Part shown: in pieces, positions 35,355 to 44,741 of the stretch
How the letters are laid out: the number at the start of each line of letters is the position of its first letter
Numbering within the stretch: position 1 is the first letter of the stretch
NCBI GenBank assembly: GCA_037447655.1
Contig: JBBHKE010000030.1
Span: 186,001 to 250,000, forward strand
Direction of reading: 5' to 3'
DNA from: Zygnema cylindricum
Lineage: Eukaryota > Streptophyta > Zygnematophyceae > Zygnematales > Zygnemataceae
DNA: 64,000 nt
Made by a program: the position numbers and the translations under genes
The notes under the pieces: model-generated
What the model was told of the DNA's origin: nothing
Seen by the model: only the letters and a program-made list of their open reading frames with translations
Database searches by the model: none

Positions 35355-37265
35355 CTCCCCTTATTTTCTAGTCTACTTTCCTTTCAACTCCTACCAAATA
35401 CATTTTTCTTTTCTTTTTCTTCTTTCTTTTCTTCGCATAAAACTTTAAGTGGACAACCTCATATTCAAATAGGTCTATTAGATGAGCTGAAATAAAAATT
35501 GCATCTTGTTGATCACACAATTTATTTAGCATCCCACTTTTCATAAATCCAAACAAAGATTTTATCCACCTCATCTATTTTTCATCCACACAAAATCCAA
35601 TTTTCCTCTTGCAATTCAAACACTCAGCCCCATCTCCAATCTGCAACACACACCCAGATGCTAACCCTTTTACAGGCACACCTTCATAGATGGCATCACT
35701 CCCATTAGTGATGTCAAAACCATTATCCCCCAAATTTATCCTTAAATCAAGAGTCCCCACTAAGTTCCTCATAAAATCTACATCTTTCGAACTCATATTT
35801 TTATCAATGATAATTACCCTATTTTCTGAACTTTCCTCACTCTCTCCCACGGAATTCTTTCCATTATCACTTTCTATTTTTATTCCTAAAATATATTTCT
35901 CCTCCCCTAAACTTTTAATCAAATATACCTCTTCTTCCCTATCCTTTACAACCCCTTTTAGGTTTACTTCTCCCATTTTCTCGGAATCCGTTGAAGTCTC
36001 TCTTTCCGACCTGTTTTTTGTTTCCAAAATATCTATGAAACTATCCTCAATAATTTGAACTCCTTCAAGTTTCTCCTCTCTCTTTAATTCCGTTATACCT
36101 CCAAAAGCAAACTGTTGCTTTCGCAGAATTTTTGTGTGCTTTTCTTTCTTCCCCATATTACCGATGCGGAGAAGCTCCAAAAAATCTTCATCCTCGTTCT
36201 CCTCTTCCCCTTGTTCCTCCTCATGAATATTCCAACTTCTATTTTCTTACAAACTAGGACACTACTCCATATAGTGACCCGACTCCCTACAAAAGAAGCA
36301 AACCCCCTTTTCCAAACCTCCCCTTTCTTTTCCTCTCCCTCTCTTTCTTCCAAAATTCCAATAAAGTTTACCTTTGTTTTTCATCCTCTCATCACGCTTC
36401 CGCTCATCACCGGCATTCCTCTCCTTACGCTTCAACCAGTCACCACGAGCTGTTAGTGCATTCACCCTGTTACTTCCCCTACGAAGCTCCAAAGTGCTTC
36501 CCTCACAAAATTTTTCCCCATGGTAATGCTCATAGTCCATGAGGAGCCATCGATTTCCTGCATACGGTTAATGATGTTTTTGTACTCATCTAGGAGTTTC
36601 ATGATTGGTGTGTTAATCATTCTCTCCCCAGATTCTACATATCTCGCACTAGTAAGCTCAACATATAACGCAACAATATCGGGGAAAAACTCTATCATGC
36701 CACCGCCTTTATAAACATAGGCCCCTATTTCTTGTTTTACTAACTGTTGCCTCTGTATAGTCTCATTCTTATAAATCTGTTTTAGTGTTTCCCAGATTTC
36801 TAAGACTTCGTTACATTAAAAATAGTGATAGCTATAAACTTAGACACATTTCTAAGTATGAGATGTTTTGCTATAGTGTTCTTATACTCCCAAATTCTAC
36901 TGTCAGTTTCTTTAGTTTTAGTTATAACGCCTACAAGTGGGACCATAGCCGAAAGCCTAACACCCCTCATCATAGTTGTTCTTTTTCTTTTCTCCCCTTT
37001 TCCCCCTTCCATGGCAATAATTTTCCTTTCACCTTCTGTTGCCTTTTGAAATCCGGTTGGTTTTGTGGGAAGCCCCAGATGATTCTCTGCAGTGAGCTCC
37101 ACCAAAACCCGGTGGCGAACACATCAGTTGTCCCGAAACAATTCCCCATAAGTGCTTTTCGGAAAGCAATCCCTCCATCGTAAACTCCAAATAAGTGAAG
37201 TATGTTCCATCAAACATAGGCACCCTAGATGGTGGGCCCATAACTTGAAACTCAGAGACCTCCAT
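35355..37265 (-). pseudogene. Gag-only ORF, copy 2 (frameshifted)
   Basis: Minus strand: start ATG at 37265, in the LTR; QVMGPPSRVPMFDGTYFTYL across the primer site; Gag core (36698-36462); a basic RKERNAGDERKRDERM stretch; zinc knuckle VCFFCRESGHY (about 36300-36265). An acidic region and the RT stub GEEKYILGIKIESDNGKN (about 35900) follow. Last come MSSKDVDFMRNLVGTLDLRI and the RNase H remnant GFDITNGSDAIYEGVPVKGL ... CDQQDAIFISAHLIDL. The same blocks are missing as in copy 3 (41659-43659). At least four frame breaks make it inactive. Confidence 0.85.
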
Positions 37266-37768
37266 TAGTCCTCAGAGTAGGCAGCTCTGAAGAAGCTTAT
37301 CTAGTTAGTGCCGAATCCAAGTTGATACAAACCCAAATGATTGACCAATTGTAATCAGTAACCCAATACAACTTCACCCCTGCGAAATAAGACTTTGTGT
37401 GTGCTCAGTTCTACCACAAGATGCAAAGTTAGAATATGAGTTTTGGACACATTCACCCACTTTGAATTTCCCTTAGAAATGCAGCCACCCTAGCAAGCAA
37501 AAACTCTGACCGACTACACTGCTGTGTAGCTTGGACTCCCTTCAGTCCTTAAGAAAAAGAATCATTGAAAATGGTCCACTTAGTGAGTTGTAATTAAATG
37601 GCAAAGTTTGCCTATTTATACTGATGCTTTTTGGGAGAGAGGCGACTATTTGGAAAAATTATTCTAAGTCCTAAAACCCCTCTCTAAGCTCCCTTGTACT
37701 GAGGTATGGTCCAATCGTAAGACTGTACCGTACAATAAAGTACAAGCACCGTCGTACTTTCTGTAAGG

Positions 37769-40136
37769 TGTCTAGCGTGCCGGAAACATCGGAGGAGGGC
37801 CCACTGCCTGGGTAATTGGCATTGGAGTCCTGCAAACAATTTTCCCTATAATGCGAATGCTCCCCACAACCATGCTTGTGCCCAATGATGCCCGCCTTGT
37901 TCTTGTGGGCATGTATTCAAAGGTGGGGATGAGTGCTTGGGGAGGGAGAAAAGATATCCCCTCTCCCCTCTCCTTCCCCCTTCGGACGAGGGAAAGGAGG
38001 GAACCCTTAGGGGTGGAACCGGGTCCTTGATTTCCCCCCCTCTCATTCAACTGTGACTAAGACTTTAAATAATTACCCCCCCAATTCGCAGTTCCCGCAG
38101 AACCAGAGAGCACGGGGTTTAGGACGAGGGTCCCAAGAGGAGGGGAGACAAGATTGATGTCAACACTGGTCGCATCGAACACAGACCAGTACAGAATTCT
38201 CGGAGGAAGATGAGAGGCATTCGGAGGAACACAAAGGGGGATCAGCAAAATAGGTTAGGTGAAAAGTAGGTTCGTCTTCTAAGCCCCAGAGGTGACAAGG
38301 AGCCACATTGATCTGATTTTCCTTGATCCTCCGTCCATCCTTCCTTCAAGTGTTAAGACCCACTTATTGGAGACTTCCACTACTTTCAAAATCACCCTCC
38401 CCGCTCAAATGTCCAGAGTGTCCTTTTTCTGCTATCAGTGCCTTATATCGGGTATAACGACCGATCTCGGGAAGGTGACCAGGGACCGCTTCCTTGTGGG
38501 ACAACCCCTTTCTACGGCTTTTAGGGGATAAAGGCGGCCTCTCCGCCTTCTCCGAAGCCGTAACTCTGAATGACTCGGACAACGTTGGGAAATTCTCGGA
38601 AGAAAAGACAGGTGGAGGTGGAGGAGAGAGTCTCCCCTCTGGGTGCGTAGGAGGAGTGTCGACCGCAACCCCCCCGGGCATCTCTCCCTTAAGAATCCGC
38701 TCTATGTGTACTAGTGAGCCAAAGGGGGGTGCTCCCTCGGGTACCTGTGACTCTTCCTCTTGGGCCACCGCTTCCTGCCTCTCCTGCTCGTCCGATCTGA
38801 CACCCGGGAGATCCTTATCCTAGACTTCTCCTCCCCCCAAAGCTAGCTGGAGAAGAAGATCTAAATCCCCTTATAAAAGTACTCCGATCCGAGCACTTAT
38901 CCTCTTTAACCTAAAGAGACAGGTTGTTGTTTCAGTACTGTGAATATCTATTGGAAGCCTAACAAAAATCCTCTCAAAATTCTCTATTCTGGTACAAAAG
39001 ATTCTGGTAATCGACCCCGGAGGAAACCCAACCAGAGCTCCAAAAAGGACTACCAAAGAGAGAACTCAGATGCTTCCACTCAGAAAAATGAAAGGATAGA
39101 AATATAAAAAATGTTGTCTCAAAATTAACAATATCACCTTGCCCTTAGAAAGAATAGAGATATAAAGTTAGATTGTGGAATAATAGCAAGCGAGCTCAGC
39201 CTACCCCCAAAACGTAACGTGGACAACCAAAAGGAGACGAAATCTCCCCCTGAAAACCCCGGAACACGTAAGGCCTCCTTAACTCCTCGTTTTCCGCGAT
39301 CGGGAACCGGCAAGACCCTTCTTGGTTTCCAACGAACACCAGTCCCCAAACCGCCCAAAACAGGAAAGACGATGCCAACCACCCAACCGGACTACGATTT
39401 CCACAAAGGACGGATGCAAACCAAGATGGCAATAGGGTCACAATCACAAGCGAAACAAAAGTTCTCCACAAGAAAGTTTGCTGGAATTTTTAAGGTTTTT
39501 CTCGAAGACAGTACTGAAACAGCAACCTGTCTCCCTCGGCCCCAAGTGTCTTATACAAGCAAAGTTTGTCCTACCGATAGTACCAAAGTCAAAGCAATAC
39601 TAGGAGCCAATCACCGACCAGGAATTGTTATTGTACGGACATAAGACAAAACATGTTGTACTACACTCAGGGCAAAACGTTAGGCGACTATCTCCGGCTA
39701 GATTAGAAGCCATGTGGTTTCTATGACAGAATCATGAGCAACAAAGTTTTAAATTCACGTGAAACACCTAACTTTGACTCACATTAATTAATGCTCTACC
39801 CGGCTGGTGGACCTGAACTCACGTCCTAGTGATAGCCAACAGCAAAATCTACAAGACTGTCCCAAAATTTACGTGGCGTTCCACAATGTAGCCCCCAATG
39901 GGACAGTTGGCAACTGGTCACATGTAACAAGATGGTAATCTTTGGAACGGAGTAACTTTGTCGTCCGGCCTCCGTTAGGCGCGAAATAAAGTGCGTTCCG
40001 TTCAGTAAGGAAAATAAAAGAATCTGGTCTGCTGATTGCGCTGTTTTCCTTGTACTTTAATGACCGTACAGAGGAAAAAGGCCCAGGAATCCTTGGTAAG
40101 ATAAAAGGGGTGCCTGTGAAGCACATGAGCTTGACA
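37769..40136. mobile_element. Unidentified 2.37-kb GC-rich insertion
   Basis: It interrupts the right LTR of copy 2. AAGG or AAGGT is duplicated at 37765-37769 and 40137-40141. The ends read TGTCTAGCG and GCTTGACA, so TGTC/GACA are inverted. It is clearly richer in GC than its neighbours. The longest ORF is 141 codons (39219-39644, +). One of 134 codons (38768-38364, -) has a proline-rich middle. Neither resembles a known transposon protein. An inverted pair of about 28 bp, built on GAGACAGGTTG and TTTCAGTACTGT, lies at 38911-38942 and 39506-39537. No poly-A tail, LTR pair or transposase was found. Confidence 0.6.
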
Positions 40137-40609
40137 AAGGTCAATGTAAGATATCCCTATAATGTGACATTTGTTACATTTGGAATTATCATCTTGCGTT
40201 TAAGAAATCCCGCAATCCTCTTGGATCTTGCCACATGTCATTCAGACTGGCGGTGCCTGAAAACGCTAAGTCGCCCACTTTAGAATCCCGGCTCGCACCA
40301 CGGCTGTTAGATTTAGACCACCATTTGAAATTGGCCGTCTAAATAATTGGGCGATAATTGTTTCATATTTTAAACCAATGCGCGATATCTGTTTCGAGAT
40401 AACCCGTAGTTCATACAATACAAACTGTTTATATGTCTTACTATGTCGTTAAATGAATTAGTCTAACTATTTATGTTTATATATTTATCGTAACCTGTAT
40501 GTTCTACCATAGGTCCTAGTCTACAGGATAAAGCTACCGGCTACCGGTTTCTTGACGGACGGCAGCTACCAAGATCTAATCTTGGGTCCGTCAAGAGAGT
40601 TTTGGTAAA

Positions 40610-41678
40610 TGTTAAATTTGTGTATTTTCTAGGTCTGAATTTATTCTGTGTGTTTGTCATATGGTCTTGTCTAAGTCATCCATACTTGTCGTAGTCACTG
40701 GAAGACAGAGATAGCCATGGCTGCCCCCATAGTCAAAAAGAAGAAACAGGCAAAAACAGGCAGGAAAACTGGTAGTTGGCCGATATGCTGCTCTAAACCG
40801 GATTTGAACCTGGGTCTAGGGCTTGCTATGTAGACGTAAGCCTTATCCAATAAGGCGTTACCGAAACGATACACGTGACGGGTTTCAAAGATATATAAAC
40901 ATTAACGCAACAGCTACTTAACAGCAGACTAACCAAAAGGAGCAATTCATGCATGTACGCGAATCTGAACCATGTAAAATATGTTTTGATCGGACGGCCG
41001 GCATTATAGCCGCCACGCGAAGTGAGCTTTTGGCGGCATACGGAGATAGCGTCACGCGGTGCCACGTGGCGCCACATTATTTGATACCGGAGAAGATGGG
41101 AGGAGGAACCATGGCTTCCGATTTGACAGGTGTCACCTTGTAGACCTTGTCGTACAATGGACGTACAATAAGTACATCGCCCATTGTACCTTCTTGTACT
41201 TTATAGTGTTCCTATTGGACTAGGGTTTAGTAGTAGGTAGTCGTGAGTAGGCAGACCAAGACTTAGTGATATTTAGGTACCTCTCTCTAAGAGAGCTTGT
41301 AACTATAAAGGTCATCTTTGACCAGCCATAACTTAATGCTCGGGTGAGCAAATTCACTGATTCTTTTTGCTGCGGACTCAGGGGAGTCTAAGCTACACAA
41401 GGGTGTAGTCGGTCAGAGTCTTTGCGTGTCAGGGTGGCACTTATTCAGGGGGAAAGTCAAAGTGGGGAATATTGTCCAAAACACATATTGAAGCTTTGCA
41501 TTTTGTGGTGGAACTGAGCACACAGAAGGTCTTCTCTTCACAGGGGTGAAGGTATATTGGAGTTCTTATTGTCAAGGGATCATTTATCTGGGTTTATATC
41601 AACTTGGAGTCGGCACTATCTAGATTAGCTTCTTTTGGATCTGCGAATTCTGTGGGCAATGGAGCCCATAGAATTTCA
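40610..41678 (+). repeat. 5' LTR of copy 3
   Basis: It contains a minus-strand tRNA-like module (40797-40860), a CACGTG G-box (41065-41070) inside GGTGCCACGTGGCGCC, and five GTAC words in 48 bp (41152-41199). The gag start codon is at 41659, 20 bases from the LTR end. The CA terminus is directly followed by the primer site. Confidence 0.93.
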
Positions 41679-43659
41679 GGTTATGGGCCCACCACGTAGG
41701 GTGCCTATGTTCGATGGAACAGACTTCACTTATTGGGAGTTTATTATGGAGGGATTGCTTTTCGAGAAGCACTTATGGGGAATTGTTTCGGGACAAGTGA
41801 GATGTCCGCCACCTGGCTTTGGAGGAGGTTACTATGGAGAATCATCTGAGGCTGCTCAGAATATCAACCGGAGTTCAGATGAATCAAAAGGTGAAGGGAA
41901 AAACCTTTCCGTGGATAAGGATATAGTGGAGAAGGATAAAGGGACACTTATGGTGAGGGGAGCTATGCTCTCCGCCACATCTTCACTTAGAGGGGTTATA
42001 AGTAAAACTGAAGTAAATGATAGTAAAATTTGGGAGTATAAAAACACTATAGCTAAACATCTTATACTTAGATATGTGTCTAAGTCCATAGCTATCACTC
42101 TTTTAAGTCTTACCAAGTCTTCGGAAATATGGGAAACACTAAGGCAGATTTATAAGAGTGAGACTATTCAGAGGCAGCAGTTAGTAAAACAAGAAATAGA
42201 GGCCTATGTTTATAAAGGCGGTAACATGATAGAGTTTTGCAATGATATTGCTGCGTTATATGTTGAGCTTGCTAGTGCGGGGTATGTAGAATCTGAGGAG
42301 AGAAAGATCAATACACTACTCATGAAACTCCCAGATGAGTACGAAAACATCATTAATCGTATGCAGGCAATGGATGGCTCCTCATGGACTTGGAGCTTTA
42401 CCATGGGGATAATTCTTGTGAGGGAAAGCACTTTGGAGCTTCTTAGGGGAAGTGAGAGGGTAACTGCCTTTACAGCTGGTGGTGATTGGCGGAAGCGTGA
42501 TGAGAGGAACGGCGGTGACGAGCGGAAGCGTGATGAGAGAAAGAAAGACAAAGGTAAACCTTATCGGAACTTTGGTGGAAAGAGAGGGAGAGCAAAAGAA
42601 AGGGGAGCTTTGAAAAAGGGTGTTTGCTTCTTTTGTAGGGAACCGGGTCATTATATAGAGGAATGCCCTTGTTTGGAAGAACTTAGAAGTTGGAATGTGG
42701 ATGAGGAGGAAGAAAGGGAAGAGGAGAAAGAGGATGAAGAAATATTGGAGCTTCTTCACATCGGTAGAATGGAGAAGAGAGAGAAGTACACAGAAATTAC
42801 ACGAAAGCAACGATGTGCTTTTGGAGGTATAAGGGAAGTAAAGGGAAGGGAGGTACTTGAGGGAGTTAGAAATGATGAAGATGTCAAGGAGTGTAAAAAG
42901 TATAACTTAGAGATGAGAAAGTCAGATCTAGAATCTATAATTGAAAAAGGGAAAAGTAAAAATAATGAGGATAGTTTTATAGATATTTTGGAAACAGAAA
43001 ACTGGTCGCAAAGGGAGACTTCAACGGATTCCGAGGAAAGGGGAGAAGTAAATCTAGAGGGGGTTTTAAAAGATAGGGGAGAAGAGGAATATTTAATGAA
43101 AGGTTTAGGGGAGGAGAAATATTTATTGGGAATAAAAATAGAAAGTGATAGCGGAAAGAATTACTTGGGAGAGAGTGAGGAAAGTTCAAAAAATGGGATG
43201 AGTATCAAGGATAAAAATATGAGTACGGAAGACGTAGATCTTATGAGGAACTTAGCGGGGATACTTGTTTTTTCGAAAAATTTGGGGGGTAATGGACTTG
43301 ACATCACTAATGGGAGTGATGCCATCTATGAAGGTGCGCCTGTAAAAGGGTTAGCATCGGGGTGTGTGTTGCAGATTGAGGATGTGGCTGGCTGTTTGAA
43401 TTGCAAGAGGGAAATCGGATTTTGTGTGGATGGAAAAGTGATGAGGTGGATAAAATCTTTGCTCGGATTTATAAAAAGTGAGATGCTAAATAAAATGTGT
43501 GATCAGCAAGATGGAATGTTAATTTCAGCTCATCTAATAGACCTTTTAAAATATGAGGGTATATTCTTAAAGTTTAATTATACGAAAAGAACGAAAAAAA
43601 AAAAGGGATTTTGTTTTTGTTGTTTTTATTTAGTGGGAGTTGGCGCAATAGAAGACTAA
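41659..43659 (+). CDS. Gag fused to RT stub and inactive RNase H remnant (gag-only element)
   Basis: The ORF is intact, 666 codons from ATG 41659; that start (MEPIEF) was chosen over the upstream one at 41635 because copy 2 begins at the same place. Order: primer-site-encoded QVMG and FDGTDFTYWEF (residues ~7-35); UBN2-type Gag core (~130-270); basic repeat KRDERNGGDERKRDERKK (~282-300); CCHC zinc knuckle CFFCREPGHYIEEC (~330-343), binding element RNA; acidic spacer; RKQRCAFGGIRE (~385). Then come an RT end stub GEEKYLLGIKIESDSGKN and an RNase H remnant with SDAIYEG and CDQQDGM but without the catalytic glutamate block. Protease, integrase and RT core are absent. I infer a structural protein that packages this element's RNA and relies on enzymes supplied in trans. 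Confidence 0.9.
   Translation: MEPIEFQVMGPPRRVPMFDGTDFTYWEFIMEGLLFEKHLWGIVSGQVRCPPPGFGGGYYGESSEAAQNINRSSDESKGEGKNLSVDKDIVEKDKGTLMVRGAMLSATSSLRGVISKTEVNDSKIWEYKNTIAKHLILRYVSKSIAITLLSLTKSSEIWETLRQIYKSETIQRQQLVKQEIEAYVYKGGNMIEFCNDIAALYVELASAGYVESEERKINTLLMKLPDEYENIINRMQAMDGSSWTWSFTMGIILVRESTLELLRGSERVTAFTAGGDWRKRDERNGGDERKRDERKKDKGKPYRNFGGKRGRAKERGALKKGVCFFCREPGHYIEECPCLEELRSWNVDEEEEREEEKEDEEILELLHIGRMEKREKYTEITRKQRCAFGGIREVKGREVLEGVRNDEDVKECKKYNLEMRKSDLESIIEKGKSKNNEDSFIDILETENWSQRETSTDSEERGEVNLEGVLKDRGEEEYLMKGLGEEKYLLGIKIESDSGKNYLGESEESSKNGMSIKDKNMSTEDVDLMRNLAGILVFSKNLGGNGLDITNGSDAIYEGAPVKGLASGCVLQIEDVAGCLNCKREIGFCVDGKVMRWIKSLLGFIKSEMLNKMCDQQDGMLISAHLIDLLKYEGIFLKFNYTKRTKKKKGFCFCCFYLVGVGAIED
41679..41696 (+). 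other. Primer binding site for half-tRNA priming
   Basis: GGTTATGGGCCCACCACG directly follows the LTR terminus. It is complementary to the anticodon loop and 5' anticodon stem side of plant initiator tRNA-Met as I remember that sequence, not to its 3' end. Drosophila copia is the known precedent for this type of site. Shorter versions occur at 22401, 46935 (-), 30882 (-), 37245 (-) and 16505 (-). The site is translated as part of gag. Confidence 0.85.
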
Positions 43660-43672
43660 AAAATAAGGGGAG

Positions 43673-44741
43673 TGTTAAATTTGTGTATTTTCTAGGTCTG
43701 AATTTATTCTGTGTGTTTGTCATATGGTCTTGTCTAAGTCATCCATACTTGTCGTAGTCACTGGAAGACAGAGATAGCCATGGCTGCCCCCATAGTCAAA
43801 AAGAAGAAACAGGCAAAAACAGGCAGGAAAACTGGTAGTTGGCCGATATGCTGCTCTAAACCGGATTTGAACCTGGGTCTAGGGCTTGCTATGTAGACGT
43901 AAGCCTTATCCAATAAGGCGTTACCGAAACGATACACGTGACGGGTTTCAAAGATATATAAACATTAACGCAACAGCTACTTAACAGCAGACTAACCAAA
44001 AGGAGCAATTCATGCATGTACGCGAATCTGAACCATGTAAAATATGTTTTGATCGGACGGCCGGCATTATAGCCGCCACGCGAAGTGAGCTTTTGGCGGC
44101 ATACGGAGATAGCGTCACGCGGTGCCACGTGGCGCCACATTATTTGATACCGGAGAAGATGGGAGGAGGAACCATGGCTTCCGATTTGACAGGTGTCACC
44201 TTGTAGACCTTGTCGTACAATGGACGTACAATAAGTACATCGCCCATTGTACCTTCTTGTACTTTATAGTGTTCCTATTGGACTAGGGTTTAGTAGTAGG
44301 TAGTCGTGAGTAGGCAGACCAAGACTTAGTGATATTTAGGTACCTCTCTCTAAGAGAGCTTGTAACTATAAAGGTCATCTTTGACCAGCCATAACTTAAT
44401 GCTCGGGTGAGCAAATTCACTGATTCTTTTTGCTGCGGACTCAGGGGAGTCTAAGCTACACAAGGGTGTAGTCGGTCAGAGTCTTTGCGTGTCAGGGTGG
44501 CACTTATTCAGTGGGAAAGTCAAAGTGGGGAATATTGTCCAAAACACATATTGAAGCTTTGCATTTTGTGGTGGAACTGAGCACACAGAAGGTCTTCTCT
44601 TCACAGGGGTGAAGGTATATTGGAGTTCTTATTGTCAAGGGATCATTTATCTGGATTTATATCAACTTGGAGTCGGCACTATCTAGATTAGCTTCTTTTT
44701 GATCTGCGAATTCTGTGGGCAATGGAGCCCATAGAATTTCA
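43673..44741 (+). repeat. 3' LTR of copy 3
   Basis: Equal in length to 40610-41678 and identical except at three bases. The gag start codon inside it (44722) runs into a stop at once because the flank continues GTAAA. Confidence 0.95.

Larger units (their letters stand above)
40610..44741 (+). mobile_element. Young gag-only copia element, copy 3, complete
   Basis: LTRs at 40610-41678 and 43673-44741 are each 1069 bp, from TGTTAAATTTGTG to AGAATTTCA. Perfect GTAAA duplications lie at 40605-40609 and 44742-44746. By eye the LTRs differ at only three positions, near 41451, 41596 and 41637 in the first LTR. The primer site is GGTTATGGGCCCACCACG at 41679-41696. The polypurine tract AAAAATAAGGGGAG ends at 43672. 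The body holds one uninterrupted ORF. This is the best-preserved member and recently moved. Confidence 0.95.

Noticed and set aside
35690-36456. Plus-strand ORFs opposite gag-only copy 2
   Set aside because: They are shadows of the minus-strand Gag/RNase H remnant; their Ser/Pro/Phe/Leu content is the antisense of an acidic and basic coding strand.
37769-38050. Minus-strand peptide reading MPITQAVGPPPMF, resembling the copia gag start
   Set aside because: The similarity covers about ten residues, its primer-like sequence is poor, and no LTR edge lies at that position. Judged to be chance.
40799-40862. Possible functional tRNA gene in the LTR
   Set aside because: A- and B-box-like parts are present, but I could not form a proper acceptor stem, and the module varies between copies. 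Kept only as a tRNA-like module.
42210-42810. Minus-strand ORFs of 113 and 142 codons inside copy 3
   Set aside because: They lie antisense to the intact Gag ORF and have no domain or start context.
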